Origin: Maribacter sp.
Lineage (GTDB): Bacteria; Bacteroidota; Bacteroidia; Flavobacteriales; Flavobacteriaceae
Length of the DNA: 38,610 nucleotides
Assembly (NCBI GenBank): GCA_020629415.1
Contig: JAHDDL010000035.1
Location: 1 to 38,610 of the forward strand
Direction: 5' to 3'
Made by a program: the position numbers and the translations under genes. The notes beneath the pieces are model-generated. The model did no database searches and was not told the origin of the DNA. It worked only from the letters and a program-made list of their open reading frames with translations. Of this stretch, positions 26,060 through 34,213 are shown one piece after another; position 1 is the stretch's first letter; each line of letters opens with the position of its first letter.

Positions 26060-28261
26060 ATGACACTTATTAAAACAACATACAATAGACGTTCCTTCTT
26101 AAAAACCGGTTCGCTTGCAGGTGGCGGAATGATCTTAGGCTTTAGTTGGCTAGCATCTTGCAAACCTACCCCTGAGCAAGTCAACAATATACCAAAAGAA
26201 TGGTTTGATATAAATAGCTTTCTAAAAATTGGCGATAATGGTATGGTAACCATTATGTCCCCAAACCCAGAGATAGGACAGAACGTAAAAACTTCCATGC
26301 CCATGATCGTTGCAGATGAACTTGGTGTAGATTGGAAAAATGTTATCGTAGAACAAGCGCCCCTGAACACTGATATTTTTCAACGACAATTGGCAGGTGG
26401 AAGCCAGTCTATACGTGTTGGTTGGTCCGGTCTAAGAATGGCAGGTGCTACAGCAAGGCACATGTTAGTCGCTGCGGCTGCCGAAGCTTGGCAGGTAGAT
26501 GCTTCTGAAATAACGGTAAGTGCCGGTGTTATCAGTCACACCGCATCGAACAATTCAGCAGGTTTTGGCGAAATGGCATCGAAAGCGGCTACGATGCCCG
26601 TTCCAGAAGAAGTAAAACTTAAAGAATCTAGTAATTTTGATATTATAGGTACCGACAGACGTAATGTTGACGGACCAAGTATTGTCACAGGCAAACCCTT
26701 ATTCGGTATAGATATTCAAGAAGAAGGTATGTTGATTGCCATGATCGTTCACCCTCCGGCCTTTGGGTTGACCTATAAATCCATGAATGCAAATGACGTA
26801 AAATCTATGCCGGGCATTAAAGATGTTTTCCCTATTGACGCCTACAAAGATGATACTGAAAAACAATGGTCAGATGGCGGCGCAATTAACAAACTTGTTG
26901 CAATTGTCGGTGAAAGTACATGGCAGTGTATGCAAGCAAAAAAGGCGTTAAATGTAACTTGGGAAGAAACATCGGCACTAGAAAGTACAAAAGGGCATGA
27001 TGAAGCTTTGACAAAATTATTGAACACTTCTTCTAAAAAGCCGGCTCGTAAAGATGGTGATGTGGAAAGTGCATTTAGAAAAGCCGATAAGGTTATTGAA
27101 CGTACGTATAGCGCACCATTTTTAGCACACAATACCATGGAGCCCATGAACTTCTTTGCAGATGTTAATGGAGAAAGGGCGTTATTGAACGGTCCCATAC
27201 AAACACCTGAGTTTTTAGAAAAAACATTGGCATCTAGATTAGGTTTACCAGTTGAAAAAATTGGTATTAAAATGACCCGTATGGGTGGTGGTTTTGGTAG
27301 ACGCCTCTATGGAACATTTGGAGTAGAAGCTGCGGTGATTTCACAAAAAATGCAAGCTCCCATAAAATTAGTATATACCCGAGAGGATGATATGACGCAA
27401 GGTACCTATCGCCCTACCTATAAAGTTAAATATAAAGCAGGCTTGGATAAAGAGGGCAACTTACTTGCATGGCACGTTAAAGGTGCCGGGTCTAATGACG
27501 ACCTACTTTTTGAAAATAGATTTCCGGCAGGTGCCGTAGATAATTATCTAGCAGAAAAATTTAGTTTAGAAACCAATGTAACTACAGGCGCATGGCGTGC
27601 TCCACGATCTAATTTCGTTGCGGGTGCGGAACAGGCATTTATTGATGAAGTTGCAGAAGCCGCAGGTAAAGATCCTATTGAGTTCAGACTGGAACTTTTT
27701 GACAGAGCGATTAAAAATCCTGTTGGTGAACCGGAAAAGAACGATTACGACCCCGAGCGTTATGCCGGTGTTTTAAAATTGGTAAGGGATAAATCGGGTT
27801 GGTCTAAAGGGCAAGGTAATGCCAAAAGAGGTGTTTCTGCCTATTACTGCCATAACTCTTATGTTGCACAGGTTTTAGACTTAAATGATGATACGGATGC
27901 TCCAAAAGTTGATAAAGTATGGTGTGCGGTAGATTGCGGAATCGTAATTAATCCAATGGCCGCAAAAAACCAAATTGAAGGTGGTATTATAGATGGCATA
28001 GGACATGCCACCTATAGTGAAATGACCTTTGAAAACGGGCAACCACAACACAAGAATTTTGACACCTATCGCTTAATAAGACATAAGGAAGCACCTAAAG
28101 AAATAGAAACGTTCTTTGTGGATAACGGAATTGACCCAACAGGTTTGGGAGAGCCGTCATTACCTCCAATAATTGGCGCATTGGCCAATGCTCTTTACAA
28201 GGCTACAGGACAAAGACATTATAATCAACCGTTTATTACGGAGAAATCCGTAATAGGTTAA
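26060..28261 (+). CDS. iorB: molybdopterin-binding large subunit, xanthine dehydrogenase family
   Basis: A 733-residue molybdenum-cofactor subunit that hydroxylates an N-heterocycle or aldehyde. A Tat motif (RRSFLK, residues 10-15) followed by LASC (Cys34) suggests a Tat lipoprotein in the periplasm. Cofactor motifs include TRMGGGFGRR, the TGAWRAPRSN segment and the catalytic Glu698 in GLGEPSLPP. It pairs with the (2Fe-2S) subunit to its left and ends at a strong terminator. No XdhC-type insertion chaperone or cytochrome acceptor is encoded nearby. Substrate unknown; iorB is a family-level name. Confidence 0.9.
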   Translation: MTLIKTTYNRRSFLKTGSLAGGGMILGFSWLASCKPTPEQVNNIPKEWFDINSFLKIGDNGMVTIMSPNPEIGQNVKTSMPMIVADELGVDWKNVIVEQAPLNTDIFQRQLAGGSQSIRVGWSGLRMAGATARHMLVAAAAEAWQVDASEITVSAGVISHTASNNSAGFGEMASKAATMPVPEEVKLKESSNFDIIGTDRRNVDGPSIVTGKPLFGIDIQEEGMLIAMIVHPPAFGLTYKSMNANDVKSMPGIKDVFPIDAYKDDTEKQWSDGGAINKLVAIVGESTWQCMQAKKALNVTWEETSALESTKGHDEALTKLLNTSSKKPARKDGDVESAFRKADKVIERTYSAPFLAHNTMEPMNFFADVNGERALLNGPIQTPEFLEKTLASRLGLPVEKIGIKMTRMGGGFGRRLYGTFGVEAAVISQKMQAPIKLVYTREDDMTQGTYRPTYKVKYKAGLDKEGNLLAWHVKGAGSNDDLLFENRFPAGAVDNYLAEKFSLETNVTTGAWRAPRSNFVAGAEQAFIDEVAEAAGKDPIEFRLELFDRAIKNPVGEPEKNDYDPERYAGVLKLVRDKSGWSKGQGNAKRGVSAYYCHNSYVAQVLDLNDDTDAPKVDKVWCAVDCGIVINPMAAKNQIEGGIIDGIGHATYSEMTFENGQPQHKNFDTYRLIRHKEAPKEIETFFVDNGIDPTGLGEPSLPPIIGALANALYKATGQRHYNQPFITEKSVIG

Positions 28262-28284
28262 TACCCTTATGCTATTGTAATACT

Positions 28285-28318
28285 AAAACGCCAGAATAAA
28301 AATTCTGGCGTTTTTTTA
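28285..28318. terminator. bidirectional terminator
   Basis: A 13-base perfect stem (28285-28297 with 28302-28314, loop AAAA) and a T run on the plus strand ends the Mo-hydroxylase operon; it also lies just past the stop codon of the convergent outer-membrane gene. Confidence 0.9.
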
Positions 28319-28320
28319 GT

Positions 28321-29199
28321 TTATATTTTAAATTTCAATACCGCCCTCAAATAACTTCTAGAATCGTTATCTATTGTAAGTATGGTATTATTGTCTCCAT
28401 CTTTTAGCTTATTGCTTAAACTAAAATTATAAGCGGCGCGTAGATCTAGCTGAAAGTGATCGGTAAAGTGATACTCATATTGTAAACCACCATTGATCAA
28501 TGACATATTTATTAATTCGGCAAACTCGTTTTCGTTCACCAAAGCTCCGTTTTGAATGTTTGAGGTAAAACCATCTAACTGCGCATATAGTTTAATACGA
28601 TGTTTATCCGATAAATGATATTGAAGATTCGATTTCGGAATCCCTAAATTATAAGACCAATCCGGTCTGAACTTCCTATAATAACTAATAAAAGGTAGTG
28701 GAAATACATATCCCCTATTTTGTGAATAAGATAGCCCCACAATTAAACGTGAAGGTCTTTCAATATCTTTTTCAAACTTTTTTATAAAAACCAGATCTCC
28801 TGAAAACACAGCGTCTTCCGCAGATAAATTTCTTGCAGCATTATTTGTACTTATCCCAGGCTGTATACGCACACCTAAACGCCATCCATTTTTTAAGGGT
28901 TTTGTAAAACCAATGGTAAAATCCAATAGCTTAAAATCGTTTAACAGCTCCCTATCAAAAGGAAGGTCATTATCCTTAAAACGTAAGTGTACATTACTAT
29001 AATCAACACCTAAAAATAAAAATTGTCCTTCTTTTCTAAGTTTTAAAGGATAATTGACCAAAAATCTAGACCTCGTATATTCTACATCTGATCCTTTGTT
29101 GGGTATAAAGGTAAAATCTAATCGAGCTAAATCACTTAATTGTGCCTGTGAAGCCAAGCTGTATATGAATAAAAAAAGTAAAAGAAGTCTAACCCGCAT
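28321..29199 (-). CDS. outer-membrane beta-barrel protein (DUF6268-like)
   Basis: A 292-residue protein with a Sec signal (ending SLASQAQ) and alternating hydrophobic strands through the whole length, ending in LRAVLKFKI, as outer-membrane barrels do. Features include FLGVDYSNVHLRF, RLIVGLSYSQNRGYVFPLPF and a final RAAYNFSLS strand. It resembles the DUF6268 group. It is 107 bases downstream of mqo and may be its own unit. Function unknown; no substrate can be read from the sequence. Confidence 0.72.
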   Translation of the reverse strand: MRVRLLLLFLFIYSLASQAQLSDLARLDFTFIPNKGSDVEYTRSRFLVNYPLKLRKEGQFLFLGVDYSNVHLRFKDNDLPFDRELLNDFKLLDFTIGFTKPLKNGWRLGVRIQPGISTNNAARNLSAEDAVFSGDLVFIKKFEKDIERPSRLIVGLSYSQNRGYVFPLPFISYYRKFRPDWSYNLGIPKSNLQYHLSDKHRIKLYAQLDGFTSNIQNGALVNENEFAELINMSLINGGLQYEYHFTDHFQLDLRAAYNFSLSNKLKDGDNNTILTIDNDSRSYLRAVLKFKI

Positions 29200-29306
29200 T
29201 TTTTGTCAATAGTTTTTATACTACGTAAGCATAATGCAAGTACTATCTTTTTATTGTATTGATTTAGTGATAATAAACTTAAAATTAGCTTAAAACAAAA
29301 CTAGAG

Positions 29307-30782
29307 TTATAATTCAAGAATTTTAGCCACTCTTTTAAGTTCTTTATCGAACAAATCTTCAACAACCTCTTTATTATAAAATGGTATCATTCTATCCAGC
29401 TTTCTTTTACCCGTCCCAGATTTCATAATCTCCGGAAAAGCCTGTTCCAAAACATCTAACATAATTTTCACCGAGGTAGATGCGCCCGGTGATGCACCCA
29501 ACAAACATGTAATTCTACCGTCTTTACTACTTACCAATTGTGTACCAAACTCCAACGAACCGCCTTCAAATTCATCTTTTTTTATCGTTTGAACACGTTG
29601 TCCTGCAATCATAATTTCCCAATCTTCATTTTTGGCATCCTTAACAAATTGACGCAATGAATCCATACGATCATCAAAGCTCATGGCTACTTGTTCTACC
29701 AAATATTTCGTTAGCGGTAAATTATGCCAAAACACGCCCCACATAGATGGTATGTTGTCAAAATTGATTGATTTTAATAAATCTAGATAAGAACCTTCTT
29801 TTAAAAACTTTGGACTAAAACCTGCAAACGGACCAAACAACAATTCTCTCTTTCCATTGATATAACGGGTATCTAAATGCGGAACCGACATTGGCGGGTC
29901 ACCAATACCTGCTTTGCTATATACCTTGGCGTTATGCTGATTTATGATTTCTTGATTTTTACAGACCAACCACTCGCCACTAACGGGAAATCCACCGTAG
30001 CCGTCTTTCTCCTCAATTTCAACCTTTTGCAGCAATAAAAGACTACCGCCACCGGCACCGATAAAAACATGTTCGGCATCGATCGTATTCTTCTTACCTG
30101 TTTCTAAATTTTTCATCTTCACCAACCATTCTTCATCATGGTCAGGGTCTATGTCTTCAACCTCTGTATGGAACAATACTTCAGTATCATATTCATCTTT
30201 AAGTATAGCAAATAATTTTTCCGTTAATGCGCCGTAATTCATCTCGGTTCCCCTATCTATTCGCGATGCTGCCATAACCTCATCTTCAGTACGATTATGC
30301 ATCATTAAAGGAAACCATTCTTTCATTTTTTCAACTTCTCTAGTAAACTCAATCGAGTTGAACATAAAATGCTCTTTAAAAGCTTTGAAACGATTTTCAA
30401 GATAGTTGGCGTTCTCTTCTCCCTTTACCCAGCTATGATGTGGTACGGGAGTGATGAATGATTTAGGGTCTTTGATCAAGCCTTCCGCTACCAAATAGGA
30501 CCAGTATTGCTTAGAAATTTCAAACTGGGTACAGATGTTAATAGCCTTTCTAATATCTACAGCTCCATCTTCGTTTTCTGGAGTATAATTCAACTCACAT
30601 AAGGCAGAGTGACCAGTACCTGCATTGTTCCAAGCGGCAGAACTTTCTTGCCCCACTTTACCTAATCGTTCAACGATCAGCACGTTAAGATCTGGCTTCA
30701 ACTGTTTTACCAATAAAGCCAAGGTAGCACTCATGATACCTGTGCCTACACAAATTAGATCATATTCTTCTCGTAAAACCAT
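29307..30782 (-). CDS. mqo: malate:quinone oxidoreductase
   Basis: Oxidises malate to oxaloacetate and passes electrons to the quinone pool; a membrane-associated FAD enzyme of the TCA cycle. At 491 residues it has the family length, with the FAD site VGTGIMSATLA near the start, WNNAGTGHSALCELNYTPE, a second nucleotide region VFIGAGGGSLLLLQ and the LLGASPGAS motif near the C-terminus. It begins 27 bases after DUF3570 with no terminator between, so it may be read from the thioredoxin/ApbE operon. Confidence 0.95.
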   Translation of the reverse strand: MVLREEYDLICVGTGIMSATLALLVKQLKPDLNVLIVERLGKVGQESSAAWNNAGTGHSALCELNYTPENEDGAVDIRKAINICTQFEISKQYWSYLVAEGLIKDPKSFITPVPHHSWVKGEENANYLENRFKAFKEHFMFNSIEFTREVEKMKEWFPLMMHNRTEDEVMAASRIDRGTEMNYGALTEKLFAILKDEYDTEVLFHTEVEDIDPDHDEEWLVKMKNLETGKKNTIDAEHVFIGAGGGSLLLLQKVEIEEKDGYGGFPVSGEWLVCKNQEIINQHNAKVYSKAGIGDPPMSVPHLDTRYINGKRELLFGPFAGFSPKFLKEGSYLDLLKSINFDNIPSMWGVFWHNLPLTKYLVEQVAMSFDDRMDSLRQFVKDAKNEDWEIMIAGQRVQTIKKDEFEGGSLEFGTQLVSSKDGRITCLLGASPGASTSVKIMLDVLEQAFPEIMKSGTGKRKLDRMIPFYNKEVVEDLFDKELKRVAKILEL

Positions 30783-30809
30783 TATAAAATTTTAAAATGT
30801 AAAATAAAA

Positions 30810-32147
30810 TTAATCCATCACAAACTTAAAGCCTGCGGTAACAATGCTGGAACTAAAGGTACTATTCCTATCATATTTATAGAACTTTACATCTATACTT
30901 TTAAGTCCTAGTTTCCAGACATGCATTTTTGTAAAAATATCCGTGTAGGAAACTCCCATTCCAAATTGGTTTGCCGAATATTTAGACAAATCATAATCAG
31001 AGGTATAAAACGTATCCGTAGAAAATGCTTCTTCATAACCAAAGAAATAGTCTGCGGCTGACTGCTGGTAAAATCTATAGGATGGGTATACCGTAAACTT
31101 ATCCGTTAGCTTAATAGGCACTTCTACACTTGCCGTGTGCGAGTTAATACCCCAATCATCAAAATAATATCTATAGTAGGATCGTAACACAACACTTTCA
31201 TTTATATACCAATTCAACCTTCCGCCACCTGCAACTTTAAAGCGGCTATCCGGTAATTGCTCAATAGCATCCGCAAGTTGAAATTCTTGAATAAATGAAT
31301 CGGCTATATCTGCAAAATAAACGCGTTGAAAAGGTGTACTCAATAAACCATCTTGCTTTACAAAATCCAAAGCCAATGAACCTTGAAGATTTTTACCTAG
31401 AATTTGAGAAAAGCCCAAACCTACCGAATAGGAATTTCTTGTCTCATCTGTAAACTTCTCAAAAGTAGGACTGTAATCTGTGTTCCCAGTAATTGTTTTG
31501 TTTAAAAAGAATCCGTTATCCAAACCATTTGCCCCACTTGCAAAAGGTCTTAGTTCCGTTGGGTAAATAGGAGTCCAGGTATCTAAAAATATATTTGCAT
31601 TAATGCTTACCTCGGTATTTTTTTCATTAAAGAGTTTTGTTAACCCACCACCAAATCCGAATGAAAAATAATCATATTCCGATGACACTGATAGATTTCC
31701 AGAGTACATGGTATTTCTATCATCTGAACTATGGGTATATGTGCCGGACAAGTTGGTCCATACATCTGACCTAGAAGCCCCTGTACTTGCAACAAAAGCA
31801 TCTGCCCTTTCGCTTCCATCAAATGGATCCACATTACTGGAAGATGCAGAGGTGTAGGCAGAAACACCAGCATCAATGGTTAAAATATCATCATCATTCA
31901 ATGGTACCGATACTATAATAGTTCCCGTAACATCTGTAAGTTCTTCTGTACCAATACCACCGGTAACAGCAGCATTATCACCGTTTTGAGAATAGTAACT
32001 GCTCAAGAAATCTACTTCGGCAGTTTGCAACACACGTTTTTTATAAGAGTTGGTTGCACCGGTATTTTGCTGGGCGTAACCAACACCGCATAGCATACAT
32101 GCAAGGAGTAGCACTATAAATTTAAACTTATGTCTTTGTTGTTTCAT
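30810..32147 (-). CDS. DUF3570 outer-membrane protein, possibly flavinylated
   Basis: A 445-residue DUF3570 protein with a Sec signal (cleavage near GYAQ) and barrel-like strands ending in FKFVMD. Two stretches match the [S/T]GA[S/T] motif that ApbE modifies: TGATNS at residues 29-34, just after the signal, and STGASRS at 121-127. DUF3570, DUF4266, ApbE and thioredoxin genes are tightly packed here. The role of DUF3570 is unknown; the motifs and neighbours suggest a covalent-flavin envelope redox protein. It starts 6 bases after DUF4266. Confidence 0.82.
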   Translation of the reverse strand: MKQQRHKFKFIVLLLACMLCGVGYAQQNTGATNSYKKRVLQTAEVDFLSSYYSQNGDNAAVTGGIGTEELTDVTGTIIVSVPLNDDDILTIDAGVSAYTSASSSNVDPFDGSERADAFVASTGASRSDVWTNLSGTYTHSSDDRNTMYSGNLSVSSEYDYFSFGFGGGLTKLFNEKNTEVSINANIFLDTWTPIYPTELRPFASGANGLDNGFFLNKTITGNTDYSPTFEKFTDETRNSYSVGLGFSQILGKNLQGSLALDFVKQDGLLSTPFQRVYFADIADSFIQEFQLADAIEQLPDSRFKVAGGGRLNWYINESVVLRSYYRYYFDDWGINSHTASVEVPIKLTDKFTVYPSYRFYQQSAADYFFGYEEAFSTDTFYTSDYDLSKYSANQFGMGVSYTDIFTKMHVWKLGLKSIDVKFYKYDRNSTFSSSIVTAGFKFVMD

Positions 32148-32153
32148 TACTTA

Positions 32154-32363
32154 CTAATTACAGCCGCAGCCTCCACCTGTTTTACCTCCATTTGCACCTA
32201 CCGCTGCTTCTCTATACGAATGCATGGTAATCACATTTCTATCGCACTTTTTATCTTGCAAGGTCATATCCGGATCATTGATATTCACTTTATCGTACTC
32301 CTTTAATACCGTGCAGCTACTAAGACCACCAATAATTACCAACACAATTAAAATCCTTTTCAT
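32154..32363 (-). CDS. DUF4266 small lipoprotein
   Basis: A 69-residue lipoprotein with signal LSSC (Cys17), a middle part KEYDKVNINDPDMTLQ and a glycine- and cysteine-rich end TGGGCGCN, the hallmark of DUF4266. It lies between ApbE (1 base away) and DUF3570 (6 bases away). The family tends to occur with DUF3570, and the terminal Cys pair may bind metal or form a disulfide; the adjacent thioredoxin-like protein could act on it. Function not known. Confidence 0.88.
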   Translation of the reverse strand: MKRILIVLVIIGGLSSCTVLKEYDKVNINDPDMTLQDKKCDRNVITMHSYREAAVGANGGKTGGGCGCN

Positions 32364-32364
32364 T

Positions 32365-33342
32365 TTACTTATTTATTTGAATATTCTTAGATGTAATTAT
32401 TGTACCCAAGTCGTCAATAATGATACACTCTACCTTTGGCAACTGCTCTATTCTATTTAAACCTACTTCTTTACCCATTACAAAAACGGATGTTGCAAGC
32501 GCATCTGCAAGTTCTGCCTTTGGGGCAAATACCGTTACGCTAACTATACCCGTTGCCGGATAACCGCTACGGGGATCAATAATATGTGTATATCTGGTAT
32601 TATTAAAAGTTACGTACTTCTCATAATTACCGGAGGTAACCACCGCTCCATTATCCAAGGGTAATAATGCAAACACTTTGTTTTTATCCATAGGTTTGGT
32701 AATGGCTACTTGCCAACTATCACCATTAGGCTGCTTTCCCCATATATTCATGTCCCCAGATGCATTTATAATACCTGCTACCACACCTTTAGAAATCAAT
32801 AATTCTTTTGCCTTATCCGCCGCATAACCTTTTCCTATTGCTCCAAAACCTATTTTCATACCCTTCAATTTGAGGAAAACGGTATGATCTTCTTTATTCA
32901 ATAGGATATTTTGATATCCTACTTTAGAAACGGATGCTTTAATGGTTGCTTCTTCGGGCATTTTAGTCATGCTACCGTCAAACTTCCAGATGTTATCCAT
33001 TGATGCATAACTGATATCAAAGGCACCATCGGTCAATGTAGAAATTCCTATTCCCCTTTGTATTAAATTGAACAATTCCGCATCAACTTTTACAGGTTTT
33101 ATCCCTGCATTTTTATTAATTTCCGATGTCTGTGAATTTGGGTCCCAAGAAGAAATCAACTTTTCTATTCTTGTTATTTCACTGACAGCCAAATTAATAT
33201 ACTCTTCACCTTCAATAGGATCTTTAGCAACAACCGTAATATCAAAACGGCTACCCATTAATTTCATAGTACGCTTAAAAGGCACTTGAGCCAGAAGCTG
33301 CCCAACAGAACAAATCAATACTATGAGAAGTAGTTTTTTCAA
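32365..33342 (-). CDS. apbE: FAD:protein FMN transferase
   Basis: Attaches FMN covalently to Ser or Thr of exported redox proteins, using FAD and Mg2+. The 325-residue protein has a Sec signal (residues 1-19), the MKLMGSRFDI start, GAIGKGYAAD (168-176), HIIDPRSGYP (253-262) and the metal-site segment ADALATS (279-285). The start is TTG: no ATG precedes it in frame after a stop, and only TTG keeps the signal peptide. It begins 1 base after the thioredoxin gene and is followed 1 base later by DUF4266, so the four genes are one operon. Confidence 0.95.
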   Translation of the reverse strand: MKKLLLIVLICSVGQLLAQVPFKRTMKLMGSRFDITVVAKDPIEGEEYINLAVSEITRIEKLISSWDPNSQTSEINKNAGIKPVKVDAELFNLIQRGIGISTLTDGAFDISYASMDNIWKFDGSMTKMPEEATIKASVSKVGYQNILLNKEDHTVFLKLKGMKIGFGAIGKGYAADKAKELLISKGVVAGIINASGDMNIWGKQPNGDSWQVAITKPMDKNKVFALLPLDNGAVVTSGNYEKYVTFNNTRYTHIIDPRSGYPATGIVSVTVFAPKAELADALATSVFVMGKEVGLNRIEQLPKVECIIIDDLGTIITSKNIQINK

Positions 33343-33343
33343 G

Positions 33344-33784
33344 CTATTTTATGAATGAATTTAATTCTGTAATGTATTCTTTTGGTGACAGTTTTTTATA
33401 ACTGGTTTCGCCATAAACTTTACCATCCGCATTCATTACTACCACGAAGGGGAAGATACCTTGCCGGTTGTACTTTTCTGCCAAAACCTTGTTCTTACCT
33501 AATTGCACTACTGGCAATGCATTCTTTTTTCTACGTGGAAAATCTGCTTGCAACATTACGTAATGCTCCTTAGCATAGTCTTTAAATTCATTGGTAGACC
33601 ATACGGCTCTATCCAGTTTAATACAAGGAGCGCACCAATCCGAACCTTGAAAAACAAGGACAATAGGCAAATTGTGAATTTTAGCAAGTTCTTTTGCTTC
33701 AGTAAAATCTGTATGCCAGTCTTGGGCAATAGCGGTACCTAATCCTATGACCAACATCAAAACTGTAATTACATATTTTTTCAT
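33344..33784 (-). CDS. periplasmic thioredoxin-family protein
   Basis: A 146-residue thioredoxin-like protein from the ATG at 33784 (a TTG at 33793 is less likely). A Sec signal (to about residue 21, IAQ) exports it; the active site is Cys51-Ala-Pro-Cys54 (SDWCAPC). The rest keeps the fold (VLVFQGS, GIFPFVVVMNADGKV). First gene of the ApbE/DUF4266/DUF3570 operon. A reducing or disulfide-shuffling role for the Cys-rich DUF4266 protein is inferred from position. Confidence 0.88.
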   Translation of the reverse strand: MKKYVITVLMLVIGLGTAIAQDWHTDFTEAKELAKIHNLPIVLVFQGSDWCAPCIKLDRAVWSTNEFKDYAKEHYVMLQADFPRRKKNALPVVQLGKNKVLAEKYNRQGIFPFVVVMNADGKVYGETSYKKLSPKEYITELNSFIK

Positions 33785-34213
33785 AAAATTCAATTCTGCT
33801 GTATCAGATTAATACCAAGCACTTTGCAGTATCAACGTTTTAAAAGCCATGGCAATGCAATAGCCTCTATTAGCTTAACGCACCTTTTAGTAAAAATTGT
33901 GTACTTGATGATACTGATGTTCACTACTTTAAATGACCAATGTGTTATTATATGTAAGCTAGTCAAGATTTAAGATCGTATTCCACCAAAACTCTTTAAA
34001 CATCTTTCTCGTTTATATGATTTTCATCATATTTAAAAATACCCTTGATCTATATTTTTGAAACTTGAAAATTAAGAATCAAACACTTATTTTATTTTAA
34101 AACTGCAGATCATAAAAACATAATTTTTCAAACAAAAATGTCAGTTTATATATCATAAATAGTATTCCCTGACAAAATCCTATAAATTTGATAAACACTA
34201 ATCCCTTTTATTC
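33785..34213. other. divergent intergenic region, thioredoxin operon and pta
   Basis: A 429-base AT-rich gap. A TATTTTTG box at 34053-34060 (plus) matches the -7 consensus TAnnTTTG and could serve pta with a leader of about 150 bases, but no good TTTG was found at the expected -33 distance. The inverted repeat TATGAT..ATCATA lies just before it (34016-34031). No coding frame stands out. Confidence 0.45.
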
